This document shows positions 50,690 through 58,914 of a DNA stretch of 64,000 nt, one piece after another (positions within the stretch are counted from its first letter, which is position 1; each line of letters starts with the position of its first letter). This DNA comes from an uncultured Prevotellaceae bacterium (lineage in GTDB: Bacteria; Bacteroidota; Bacteroidia; Bacteroidales; Bacteroidaceae). The notes beneath the pieces were generated by a model that saw nothing but the letters and a program-made list of their open reading frames with translations, did no database searches and was not told where the DNA came from. The translations under genes and the position numbers were made by a program. The DNA lies in the NCBI GenBank assembly GCA_900318115.1, contig ONJJ01000006.1, forward strand, positions 1 to 64,000. Reading direction: 5' to 3'.

Positions 50690-52669
50690 ATGAAACACCT
50701 CCTCCTTGCCCTGGCGCTATTATGGGGCACCCTCGCTTTGGCTCAATCGCCAGACCTTTTCTCCGACACCTGGACGGCCACCGATGCCCTCGGCCGAACC
50801 ATGCCCACGGCCGAGGAAGCGCCCGTGCGCACGGACAAGTCCCGCACGGTGGGCATCTTCTACATCACCTGGCACGACGAGGGCAAGCACAACCTGCGCG
50901 CCCCCTACGGAGGCGACGTCACCCGCACCCTGCAGGCAGCCCCCGAGGCACGCCTCGACGCCTATCACCCAGCCTGGAAGGAATGGAGCCTGCACTGGGG
51001 CGAACCCGAGGCGGGTTACTTCCTCAGCCAAGACCGGTGGGTCATTCGTCGGGACCTCTCCATGCTCGCAGATGCAGGCGTGGACGTACTCATCCTCGAC
51101 GTCACCAACGCCGTGCTCTATTGGGACGAGTGGCGAGTGCTCTTCGACGAGATGCAGCAGATGCGCGCCCTGGGCAACCCCGTGCCCCAATTCTGCTTCT
51201 GGGCCTTCAACGGAAATGTCGTCAGCGTCGTTCAGCAACTCTATGAGCGTATCTACAAGGAGGGCACGGCGCGCGATTTCTGGTTCCAGTGGGAGGGCAA
51301 GCCGCTTCTGCTCTACAACGCCGAGCCCGACCACGACGCCAACGGCGGAGGCTACGACGCAGGCGCCTACCCGCAGGAAATCTACGACTTCTTCACCCTC
51401 CGCAATATGTGGTGGGGCTACTACGAATGGGGCGGACATCGATATGTGGGCACGGAGGACAACTGGTCGTTCGGATTCGAGTTGAACGACGACCGCGTGG
51501 CCGCACTCCAGCCCCAGGACCTCGCCTCGCGTCACCAAGGCCGTCTGGAGGAGATGCCCGTCACGCCCGCCCAGCACCCCATCAGCATCACCGGCAAGAG
51601 CTGGCGCCGTCAGACCCAGGAACCTCGGCTCGACGAATACGACCTGCCCGACTCCGCCTATGTACCCTGGCTCGGCCGCACCGTGAGCCACCCCGAGGGC
51701 TATGGCATCTATTTCCAGGACCGGTGGGACGAGGCTCTGGCCGCCGACCCCGACTTCATCTACCTCAATGACTGGAACGAATGGACTGCCGGCAAGTATG
51801 TCTCGGGCTTCGCTCCCGGAAGCACCACCGTGCCAGGCCCCACGACCTTCCTCGGGCGCCAGAACCCCTTCTACTTCGTGGACCAGTACAACGCCGAGTT
51901 CAACCGCAGCATCCAGCCCATGCGAGGGGGCTACACCGACAACTACTACATGCAGATGGTGCAGAACATCCGCCGCTACAAGGGCGTGCGCCCCACTCCC
52001 CTCCACCGCGGCTACTCCACCACCAAACACCCCGCCTCCTCTGCCTCCAAACACCCCACCTCATCCACCTCCAAACACCCCGCCTCATCCACCTCCGGCC
52101 GCCCTGCCTCCTCTGCCTCCCCTGATCCTACCCCTGTTGACGGCGGTTCGTCCGCCGTCGCCCACTACCTCGACACCCACGGCGACATCCTCCACCGCGA
52201 CCACCCCGGCTACGGCGGCCTCCACTACACCGACTCCACGGGGCGCAACGACATCATCTCCTCCACCGCTTCCGTGACCCGCAAATTCCTCATCCTGACA
52301 GCCACTACGGCCGCGCCCCTCACCCCCAGCACAGACCCTGCCTGGATGCTCCTCTACCTCGACACGGACACCTCCCCCACCACGGGCTGGCAGGGCTTCG
52401 ATTACCTGGTGCTCCACGGCTGGCTCTATCGCTTCGATGCCGCCTCCCATACGTGGCAGCCCATCTCGCCCGTCGCCCAGACCATAAGCGAGCGGCAGCT
52501 CACCCTTCTCATTCCTCGCAAGTCACTGAATCTCAACCAAGAACTATTCTCCATAGACTTCAAGTGGGCCGACAATCCCACGGACCCCTTCGACATCATT
52601 TCCATCTGCACCACGGGCGACACGGCCCCCAACCGCCGCTTCTGCTACCGCTTCCGCTGGCAGAAGTAA
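50690..52669 (+). CDS. Secreted GH99/GH71-like glycoside hydrolase with repeat linker
   Basis: 659 residues with a signal peptide (about 1-18, ending LAQ). The catalytic part (about 50-430) has GIFYITWHDEGKHN, DVLILDVTNAVLYWDEW and YLNDWNEWTAGKY (about 361-373); the WNEW motif recalls GH99/GH71-like barrels. Exact family membership is not certain. Residues 446-477 are four 8-residue units (KHPASSAS and variants) forming a Pro/Ser-rich linker. A C-terminal beta domain follows (about 500-655, with WMLLYLDTDTSPTTGWQGFDYL), possibly carbohydrate-binding. Likely extracellular polysaccharide breakdown. Confidence 0.75.
   Translation: MKHLLLALALLWGTLALAQSPDLFSDTWTATDALGRTMPTAEEAPVRTDKSRTVGIFYITWHDEGKHNLRAPYGGDVTRTLQAAPEARLDAYHPAWKEWSLHWGEPEAGYFLSQDRWVIRRDLSMLADAGVDVLILDVTNAVLYWDEWRVLFDEMQQMRALGNPVPQFCFWAFNGNVVSVVQQLYERIYKEGTARDFWFQWEGKPLLLYNAEPDHDANGGGYDAGAYPQEIYDFFTLRNMWWGYYEWGGHRYVGTEDNWSFGFELNDDRVAALQPQDLASRHQGRLEEMPVTPAQHPISITGKSWRRQTQEPRLDEYDLPDSAYVPWLGRTVSHPEGYGIYFQDRWDEALAADPDFIYLNDWNEWTAGKYVSGFAPGSTTVPGPTTFLGRQNPFYFVDQYNAEFNRSIQPMRGGYTDNYYMQMVQNIRRYKGVRPTPLHRGYSTTKHPASSASKHPTSSTSKHPASSTSGRPASSASPDPTPVDGGSSAVAHYLDTHGDILHRDHPGYGGLHYTDSTGRNDIISSTASVTRKFLILTATTAAPLTPSTDPAWMLLYLDTDTSPTTGWQGFDYLVLHGWLYRFDAASHTWQPISPVAQTISERQLTLLIPRKSLNLNQELFSIDFKWADNPTDPFDIISICTTGDTAPNRRFCYRFRWQK
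52025..52120. repeat. Four tandem 24-bp repeats in the GH99-like gene
   Basis: Units at 52025-52048, 52049-52072, 52073-52096 and 52097-52120 each encode eight residues (KHPASSAS, KHPTSSTS, KHPASSTS, GRPASSAS). The array is in frame and forms the linker between catalytic and C-terminal domains. Units differ at a few positions; copy number could vary between strains. Confidence 0.92.
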
Positions 52670-52746
52670 TATCTGCTCCCGAACAATCCCCCGAGCCCCG
52701 AGGAATGTGAATTTTTCGGGTTCATTGTGCTTTTCTTCCTGTTTTC

Positions 52747-52778
52747 TTTGGTCAAACGGGAAGAAAACACTACTTTTG
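52747..52778 (+). promoter_or_regulatory. Promoter of the DUF4199 gene
   Basis: TTTG (52747-52750), 20 bp, then TACTTTTG (52771-52778): both boxes and the spacing match the Bacteroidetes consensus. The start codon at 52824 lies 45 bp downstream. Confidence 0.8.
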
Positions 52779-52823
52779 CAGCCGAAACGCGCGCAGGCGC
52801 ACACGCAAACCTCATTTAGTAAT

Positions 52824-53387
52824 ATGTCAGAAACCAATCCTAACGACCGCCGTCAAGCGGCCACCGAAGCGCAGCAGACCCGGGCCTACGCGGGCTACTA
52901 CGGTCTCTGGATCGGGCTGTGCTGGGTCCTCAGCTTCGGGCTGACCATGGCGGGCCTGAAATCGCCCCTGCTGGGTAACATAGGAATGCTGGCGGGCATC
53001 ATGTCGCTTCCGCTGGGTGCCTGGTTGTTGAGGGGCTTCCGCGACCACGTGGGTGCCCTGCCCCTGCGCCGGGCGTGGCATCTCTCGTGGATGATGTACC
53101 TCGCCGGCGCCCTGATCTGCACCGCCGCCCAATACATCTACTTCGCCTACCTCGACGATGGCCTGCTCGTGCGCACCTATTCCGAGCTGCTCCAGCAACC
53201 GGAGGTTCAGGACATGCTCTCGAGGATGCTTCCGGGTCAGGATGCCCTGGGACTGATGGACGAGGCCCTCAGCACCTTCGCCTCCACGCCGCCCTCGCAA
53301 CTCGCCTTCCAGTTCCTCTTCTTGAACGTGCTCTTGGCCAGCGTGGTGGCGTTGCCCGTGGCACTGACGGGAAGAAGTAAGTCATAG
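52824..53387 (+). CDS. DUF4199-like membrane protein
   Basis: 187 residues from the ATG at 52824 (MSETNPND); an upstream frame runs through the promoter and is rejected. Four hydrophobic segments are visible (about 26-43, 48-65, 85-110 and 160-182), with a helical region rich in Leu/Gln/Asp between the third and fourth. The layout matches DUF4199 proteins of Bacteroidetes, often encoded just before a GT2 glycosyltransferase, as here. Function unknown; membrane location is predicted. Confidence 0.8.
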   Translation: MSETNPNDRRQAATEAQQTRAYAGYYGLWIGLCWVLSFGLTMAGLKSPLLGNIGMLAGIMSLPLGAWLLRGFRDHVGALPLRRAWHLSWMMYLAGALICTAAQYIYFAYLDDGLLVRTYSELLQQPEVQDMLSRMLPGQDALGLMDEALSTFASTPPSQLAFQFLFLNVLLASVVALPVALTGRSKS

Positions 53388-53476
53388 AGAATGATTATTT
53401 TAGGTCTATAATTCTTATAATCTTTTATTCTTATATTTTTTAATTTTTATAATCTTTAATTTTCCACTCCTCATAT

Positions 53477-54532
53477 ATGGATCTTTTTGACCAACAACCT
53501 TCACCAGAATATACTCCCCTCCCCACGAAGGAGGGTCAGGGGGAAGAATCCGGGCGCCCATGCCCCGGGGGAAAGAGCTCCCTCGACATCTCCGTCGTCG
53601 TTCCCCTCTTCAACGAGGCCGAGTCGTTGCCCGAGCTGCAGGCTTGGATTCAGCGTGTGATGGAACAGCACGGCTTCAGCTACGAAATCATCTTCGTCAA
53701 CGACGGCTCCACGGACAACTCGTGGAATGTCATCGAGCGCCTGAGCGCCGAGCACCCCGAGGTCAAGGGCATCAAGTTCCGCCGCAACTACGGCAAGAGC
53801 CCCGCTCTCTTCTGCGGCTTCCGCCGGGCCGTGGGCAACGTGGTCATCACGATGGACGCCGACCTCCAGGACTCCCCCGACGAGATTCCCGAGCTGCGCC
53901 GGATGATCGTGGAGGACGGCTATGACCTCGTCAGCGGCTGGAAGCAGAAGCGCTACGACCCGCTCTCGAAGACCATCCCCACCAAGCTCTTCAACGCCAC
54001 GGCCCGCGCCGTGAGCGGCATCCACAACCTGCATGACTTCAACTGCGGCCTGAAAGCCTACCGCCGGGATGTCATCAAGAACATCGAGGTCTATGGCGAG
54101 ATGCACCGCTACATCCCCTATCTGGCCAAGAACGCAGGCTTCACCCGCATCGGCGAGAAGGTGGTGCACCACCAAGCGCGCAAATACGGCACCACGAAGT
54201 TCGGCCTGGACCGTTTCGTCAACGGCTACCTGGACCTGATGACGCTCTGGTTCCTCTCGCGCTTCGGCCAGAAGCCCATGCACGTCTTCGGCCTGGGCGG
54301 TTCGCTGATGTTCATCATCGGTTTCTTCGCCGCGCTCGCCGTCGGAATCAGCAAGTTGGTGGCCCTCTCGCGCGGCATTCCAGCCCGTCTGGTGACGGAC
54401 AACCCCTACTTCTTCATCGCCCTGACCATGATGCTGCTGGGCACCCAGCTCTTCCTGGCCGGGTTCCTGGGCGACCTCATCAGCCGCAATAGCGACCAGC
54501 GGAACAACTACCAGATAGAGAAGGAAATCTAA
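53477..54532 (+). CDS. GT2-family glycosyltransferase (GtrB/DPM1-like)
   Basis: 351 residues. The GT-A domain begins at about 36 with DISVVVPLFNEAESL; VNDGSTDNSW, MDADLQDSPDEIPEL (the DxD region) and HDFNCGLKAYRRDV follow. Two C-terminal transmembrane helices (about 272-295 and 312-335) anchor it. Such enzymes transfer a sugar from a nucleotide donor to a polyprenyl phosphate. Residues 1-35 (YTPLPTKEGQGEES within them) are not family sequence and are encoded by a GC-rich palindromic arm inserted between the start codon and the domain. No ATG is available at the domain start, so the extension must be translated. Confidence 0.9.
   Translation: MDLFDQQPSPEYTPLPTKEGQGEESGRPCPGGKSSLDISVVVPLFNEAESLPELQAWIQRVMEQHGFSYEIIFVNDGSTDNSWNVIERLSAEHPEVKGIKFRRNYGKSPALFCGFRRAVGNVVITMDADLQDSPDEIPELRRMIVEDGYDLVSGWKQKRYDPLSKTIPTKLFNATARAVSGIHNLHDFNCGLKAYRRDVIKNIEVYGEMHRYIPYLAKNAGFTRIGEKVVHHQARKYGTTKFGLDRFVNGYLDLMTLWFLSRFGQKPMHVFGLGGSLMFIIGFFAALAVGISKLVALSRGIPARLVTDNPYFFIALTMMLLGTQLFLAGFLGDLISRNSDQRNNYQIEKEI
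53514..53575. repeat. GC-rich palindromic arm in the 5' end of the glycosyltransferase gene
   Basis: CCCTCC (53517-53522) pairs with GGAGGG (53530-53535); a second CCGGG/CCCCGG stem follows near 53550-53570. The stretch is translated as part of the first 35 residues. It resembles the arms in the helicase gene and at 14942-15102. Confidence 0.65.
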
Positions 54533-54553
54533 AATCCCTCGTACCCGACACGC

Positions 54554-55093
54554 ATGAGCAAGAAAGGAACATCGTACAGGCTGCTTCCCTCCATCGCGGG
54601 AGGCGTCATGGCGTGTGTGCTGGGGGTAGCCCTCTGCGCTTGCGAGAGTGTCTCCTGCCCGCTGAACAACACGGTGGAGAGTGTCTATGGCTTCTACGCC
54701 GCCCTCTACGACGACAACGGCCAGCTGGTGAAGGACCAGGGAATCTCCATCGGCGACACCCTGAACGTGACCCTGCTGGGGCCCGACAGCATCATCGCCA
54801 ACCGCGTCACGAACCAGAGTGGCGTGAATCTGCCCGTGAGCTTCTATGAGGACACCGATGTCATAGAGTTCGCCCTGACCGACACCCTCAGCCGTGTGGG
54901 GCGCGACACGCTCTGGATCCACAAGCGCAACACCCACCACTGGGACGACCCCTCGTGCCCCGTGCACATGTGGCACCAGGTGCTGGGCGTGCGCAGCACC
55001 CACCACCTGATAGACACCGTCCTCGTCACGAATCCCCAAATAAACTACGATGGTCTCGAGAACTTCCAGATATATTTCCGCATTGCTGAGTAG
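54554..55093 (+). CDS. DUF6452-like lipoprotein
   Basis: 179 residues. The signal ends in LCACESVSCP, with a lipobox cysteine near 29. The mature part is beta-rich, with CPLNNTVESVYGFYAALYDDNG and LNVTLLGPDSIIANRVTNQSG. It resembles DUF6452 proteins, which in Bacteroidetes are encoded next to DUF6048 outer-membrane proteins, as here. Envelope protein of unknown role. Its 3' end overlaps the next gene by 44 bp. Confidence 0.7.
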   Translation: MSKKGTSYRLLPSIAGGVMACVLGVALCACESVSCPLNNTVESVYGFYAALYDDNGQLVKDQGISIGDTLNVTLLGPDSIIANRVTNQSGVNLPVSFYEDTDVIEFALTDTLSRVGRDTLWIHKRNTHHWDDPSCPVHMWHQVLGVRSTHHLIDTVLVTNPQINYDGLENFQIYFRIAE

Positions 55094-55841
55094 CGCGTTG
55101 CTGCTGCTGCCGGCCTGCCCTCTGCTGGCCTCGACGCCGCCGGCACTCCCCGAGGAGCAGCTTCGGACACTCCCCGAAGGAGACCTCCAGGGGGACTCCA
55201 TCGTGGTCAACCTCGACAGCACCACCGTGGCCGAGGCCCTGGGGCAGAAGGCCGAGAAGAAGGTGCACTTCATCAACGGCTTCGGCGTGGGCGTGGACTT
55301 CGTGGGGCTGGTTCAGAAAGCCATCGGCGCCGACTGGGCCCAGATGGAGGTGCTCGCCCGCATGAACCTCAAGGAGCGCTTCTTCGTCGTCTTCGAACTC
55401 GGACTGGGCGAGGCCGACCACGAGGGGCGCGACCTCGACAACCACTTCCACGTGCGCTCGCCCTACTTCCGCCTCGGATGTGACTACAACATACGCCACA
55501 AACACCCGGACGGCAACCGCTTCTTCGTGGGGCTGCGCTATGCCTTCTCGGCCTACAAGTACGACCTCACCTCCCCCACCCCCATCACCGACCCCGTCTG
55601 GGGCACCACCCAACCCTTCGACCTACAGGGCCTCAGCGGCAATGCCCACTGGGGCGAACTCGTCCTCGGAGTGGAGACGCGCCTCTGGAGCATCATCCGA
55701 CTGGGATGGGACATGCGATTCAAACTCATCATCACCCAGAAGTCCCACGAGGTGGGCGTGCCCTGGTACATACCCGGACTGGGAAAGCAACCCGACGGCA
55801 TCGCATGGGGAGGCACCTTCAAGCTCCTGTTTGACATCTAA
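55050..55841 (+). CDS. DUF6048-like outer-membrane protein
   Basis: 263 residues with a signal peptide (about 1-27). The mature chain alternates short hydrophobic strands and turns, e.g. HFINGFGVGVDFVGLV and RFFVGLRYAFSAYKYD, and ends in FKLLFDI, a terminal aromatic/hydrophobic pattern of outer-membrane beta-barrels. This matches DUF6048, partner of DUF6452. Starts inside the preceding gene, 44 bp before its stop, so translation is coupled. Function unknown. Confidence 0.72.
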   Translation: MVSRTSRYISALLSSALLLLPACPLLASTPPALPEEQLRTLPEGDLQGDSIVVNLDSTTVAEALGQKAEKKVHFINGFGVGVDFVGLVQKAIGADWAQMEVLARMNLKERFFVVFELGLGEADHEGRDLDNHFHVRSPYFRLGCDYNIRHKHPDGNRFFVGLRYAFSAYKYDLTSPTPITDPVWGTTQPFDLQGLSGNAHWGELVLGVETRLWSIIRLGWDMRFKLIITQKSHEVGVPWYIPGLGKQPDGIAWGGTFKLLFDI

Positions 55842-55960
55842 AGAATTAACGGATTTACAATTTACGAATTTACAGATTTACGGATTTGGAAGCGGGCATC
55901 CGCATTTCATATTCCAATTTTCATATTTCAAGTAGATGCACACAATTAGTTTACAATTTA
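55842..55960. other. Intergenic A/T-rich stretch with dispersed short repeats
   Basis: The gap holds variants of gaatttacagatttacg, also seen near 27515 and 34614, and runs into the palindrome at 55961. No promoter box of good quality is seen before apbE. Confidence 0.4.
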
Positions 55961-56025
55961 GACACAGAGACGCAGAGTCACAGAGAATATATATATAAAC
56001 TCTGTGTCTCCGTTCCTCTGTGTCC
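55961..56025. repeat. Palindrome of CACAGAG-type repeats before apbE
   Basis: The left arm 55961-55985 (gacacagagacgcagag...) and right arm 56000-56025 are imperfect inverted copies around a 14-bp AT core. Pairing may extend outward for about 15 bp on both sides. CACAGAG repeats are widespread intergenic elements in bacteria. Confidence 0.75.
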
Positions 56026-56082
56026 TAAAGATTGTGTCAGTTAGTTTTGATTGTTTACTTATATTATATTTTACATTTTCCA

Positions 56083-57174
56083 ATGACCGACCCTCTGAAC
56101 CCCATAGAAACGACGGACGAGAAATTCTCGCCCCTGACGTCCCAAGACCAGCCGCGCTCCCAATGGCGGCGCTGGCACCTGCCTGTGCTGCTGCTGCTGG
56201 CCATCGGTTCCTACCTCATCATCACACACCGCTCGACCCCTGCGCCGTACCAGCGGAACGAGGGCGCCGTCTTCGGCACCTTCTACCACATCACCTACCA
56301 GAGCCCCGACGACCTCCAGGCGGACATCGCCGCCGAGCTGGCGCGCGTGGACCAGAGCCTCTCGATGTTCAACCCGCAGAGCACCCTCAGCCGCCTGAAC
56401 CAGGGTGAGGACATCGTGGCGGACTCGCTCTTCCGCGCCGTGTTCGCCCTCTCCCAGCGCGTCTCCGAGGCCACCGGCGGCGCCTTCGACATCACCGTGG
56501 CCCCGCTGGTGAACGCCTGGGGCTTCGGTTTCAAGAGCGGCGCCCTGCCGGATAGTTCCGCCGTGGACTCCCTGCGCCAGCTCATCGGATTCCGGCGCGT
56601 GGACCTCAGCGCCGACGGCCGACTGCATCGCCAGGACCCGCGCATGATCCTCGATTGCGGAGCCGTGGCCAAGGGATTCGGCGTGGACCAGGTGGCCAAC
56701 CTCTTGCGCGCGCGCGGGGTAAATAATTATATGGTGGAGATTGGAGGCGAAGTCGTCGTCGCCGGAGTGAACCCCAAGGGGCAGCCCTGGCGCGTGGGAG
56801 TCAACCGCCCCGTGGACGACCCCGATAGCCAGAGCAACGAGCTCGACACCGTGCTCACCCTGACCGACTGCGCCATGGCCACGAGCGGCAACTACCGCAA
56901 CTTCTATGTCACGGCCGACGGGCGGCGCGTGGCCCACACCATCGACCCCGCCACGGGCTACCCCGTGCAGCACACCATCCTCTCGGCCACCGTGCTGGCT
57001 CCCACCTGCGCCGAGGCCGACGCCTTCGCCACCTCGTTCATGGTGCTGGGGCTGGACGGCGCGCGCGAGGTGCTGCAGCAGCACCCCGAGCTCGAGGCCT
57101 ACTTCATCTGCGACAACCCCGATTCCGCCGGAGGCGATTACCGGAAAATCTATTGGAGGCACCCGCGGCAATGA
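56083..57174 (+). CDS. apbE: ApbE-family FMN transferase
   Basis: 363 residues from the ATG at 56083 (MTDPLNP); a longer frame starts in the palindrome. One N-terminal transmembrane helix or signal (about 35-50). The catalytic core shows MILDCGAVAKGFGVDQVA (the usual DLGAIAKG form, with Cys for Leu), YMVEIGGEVV, and TIDPATGYPVQH with the Asp of the metal site. ApbE attaches FMN to threonine residues of Rnf/Nqr subunits and other flavoproteins. Its stop overlaps the next start by 4 bp. Confidence 0.9.
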   Translation: MTDPLNPIETTDEKFSPLTSQDQPRSQWRRWHLPVLLLLAIGSYLIITHRSTPAPYQRNEGAVFGTFYHITYQSPDDLQADIAAELARVDQSLSMFNPQSTLSRLNQGEDIVADSLFRAVFALSQRVSEATGGAFDITVAPLVNAWGFGFKSGALPDSSAVDSLRQLIGFRRVDLSADGRLHRQDPRMILDCGAVAKGFGVDQVANLLRARGVNNYMVEIGGEVVVAGVNPKGQPWRVGVNRPVDDPDSQSNELDTVLTLTDCAMATSGNYRNFYVTADGRRVAHTIDPATGYPVQHTILSATVLAPTCAEADAFATSFMVLGLDGAREVLQQHPELEAYFICDNPDSAGGDYRKIYWRHPRQ

Positions 57175-58283
57175 CGTTTTCATCCCATAGAACCCTACGT
57201 AGGCTCGTAGGCCTGCTGCTGTTGCTGGCCATCTGCGTCCCCTCCCAGGCGGGAGGCGGATTCAAGCGCGCGTGGAAGAAATTCAACGAATGGCTGGAGA
57301 AAGGGCAGTACGAGGGCATCGACACGGCCTACATCCAGGTGCCGCGCCTCAACCGCCAGATCTACCTCGGCGGCTATGCCTACTGGCAGAGCTACCGCAT
57401 GGACATGCCCGTCCACCTGGAGGATGTCGCCGAGGGCTACAACTTCAACGGCACCTACCACCAGAAAGCCCACTCGTGGCAGGCCGAGGTGGATCTGGGC
57501 ATCGACTGGAAGGGGCTGGCAGTGGAGCTGCCCATACCCGTTCGCAACAAATACTCCTTCAGCATCGGTCTGGCCAAGAACGGCAGCGTCTGGGGCGCCC
57601 GCTTCCGCTACAAGAACCTGCGCCGCATGGACGGCACCTGCACCATCGACGAATACCCCATCGACGAGAGCAGCAACAGCATCAAGACCTTCTACATCGA
57701 GGGTTACTACATCCTCATGCCCAAGAAGTTCTCTATCGGCGCGGGGCTCTTTGCCGACATGATCCAGCGGCGCTCTGCCGGCAGCCCCCTCATCTACGCC
57801 AACTACTACCACAGCCGCTACCGCGTGGAGCAATTCTTCCCGGCCAACTTCGACAGCTTCCGCACCAACCAGATCTCCCTGGGGGCAGGCTATGCCTACA
57901 ACCTCTCGTTCCTGCGCGGACGTCTGGTCTTCCACGCCTCCGTGGTGCCTATGTTCACTTTCTACAACAACCTGAAGCACATGGTGGGCTACGACGACAA
58001 CTTCTTCACCACCATCTCCCAGGACCCCAATGCCAAGGAGGCGGCCAAGGCGGCCTCGGGGCTGACGGACGAGCAATGGAACGACTTCTACCGGCCCGCG
58101 GAGCAGGGCTCAGCGCGCTTCCGCGTGAATGCCTTCGCCCGCTTTGCGGCCAACTACAGCTTCGACCGCTTCATCGTCACCCTCCTCTGCAACTACCGCC
58201 ACTACGGCTACAGCAATGACCTCGACCTGAAGATCCTGAACCAGGAAGCCGACATCCAGCTCAACTTCTGCACGCGGTTCTGA
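57171..58283 (+). CDS. DUF4421-like outer-membrane protein
   Basis: 370 residues from the ATG at 57171, which overlaps the apbE stop (ATGA); a TTG six codons earlier is less likely. Signal peptide about 1-27 (ending SQAGG). The chain is rich in short amphipathic beta-strands (e.g. YSFSIGLAKNGSVWGARFRYK, FSIGAGLFADM) and ends ADIQLNFCTRF with a terminal aromatic residue, as expected for an outer-membrane barrel. The pattern matches DUF4421. Role unknown. Confidence 0.75.
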   Translation: MTFSSHRTLRRLVGLLLLLAICVPSQAGGGFKRAWKKFNEWLEKGQYEGIDTAYIQVPRLNRQIYLGGYAYWQSYRMDMPVHLEDVAEGYNFNGTYHQKAHSWQAEVDLGIDWKGLAVELPIPVRNKYSFSIGLAKNGSVWGARFRYKNLRRMDGTCTIDEYPIDESSNSIKTFYIEGYYILMPKKFSIGAGLFADMIQRRSAGSPLIYANYYHSRYRVEQFFPANFDSFRTNQISLGAGYAYNLSFLRGRLVFHASVVPMFTFYNNLKHMVGYDDNFFTTISQDPNAKEAAKAASGLTDEQWNDFYRPAEQGSARFRVNAFARFAANYSFDRFIVTLLCNYRHYGYSNDLDLKILNQEADIQLNFCTRF

Positions 58284-58380
58284 GGAGAGTGAGGATGGCT
58301 GCGTTCTGCTCTTCATCCGGCTGAGGAATAGTTTGCCAAAAGAAATCCCAGCCTGTTCTCCCGTGCGAAAAAAGATTTTG
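58284..58380. other. Spacer between the DUF4421-like gene and the inverted-repeat element
   Basis: 97 bp with no gene and no promoter box seen. It carries the outward reading frame that begins with the element's left terminus and runs leftwards over the end of the DUF4421-like gene on the other strand. Confidence 0.5.
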
Positions 58381-58914
58381 AGAAAAAATGTCGGAATCTT
58401 ACGCATTTATCGATAATAATACTGATATACAAACACTTGCGATGCGTAAGATTGTGCGTAAGATTGTGATTTTGCGTAAGATTTTTGTGCCTAAACGTGT
58501 TTACGCAGGCTATTAGGCGCCAACTTTATCGAATACCTCTCGAACATCATCAACAAGATATACCGATTACCTCTCGAACGTCATCAAAAAGCCTACATCG
58601 ATGCAACCGGACTCCTAAAACGAAGTTTCAGCGAATACCAGCGGTGGTACAAAAAAGTACCACCGCTGGTACTTTTAAGTACCACCGCTGGTACACGCCC
58701 TCATTCCATGGGCCGGAGCACGGGATCCCTTGATTTAGGTTGCTCCTTGCTACCATCCATTTAGTCCGATTCCAGCCTAAATCTTACGCAAATTCACTAA
58801 TCTCACGCAAAATCTTACGCAAAATCACCAATCTTACGCAGAATCTTACGCATCATAACACACTATATTCAAGCGAATTAAGTGGCAAATGCGTAAGATT
58901 CCGACATTTTTTCT
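58381..58914. mobile_element. 534-bp inverted-repeat element built of GCGTAAGATT iterons
   Basis: The termini 58381-58408 and 58887-58914 are perfect 28-bp inverted repeats. GCGTAAGATT or its complement occurs ten times: one in each terminus, three at 58444, 58456 and 58474, and five at 58780, 58799 (one change), 58811, 58830 and 58842 in opposite orientation. The centre has three copies of the palindrome GTACCACCGCTGGTAC (58636-58650 inverted, 58657-58672, 58679-58694) and a 34-bp-spaced direct repeat (58530 and 58564). No transposase or other secure gene is inside. A non-autonomous mobile element or an iteron-type binding region are both possible. Confidence 0.75.

Noticed and set aside
58485..58733. 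Small plus-strand frame inside the inverted-repeat element
   Set aside because: 82 residues with no recognisable domain, running through the palindromes and the direct repeat; composition follows the repeats, so it is not called.
58381..58914. Iteron cluster as a replication origin
   Set aside because: Multiple GCGTAAGATT sites recall plasmid iterons, but no Rep gene, DnaA-type boxes or DNA-unwinding region with supporting neighbours is present in this chromosomal setting.
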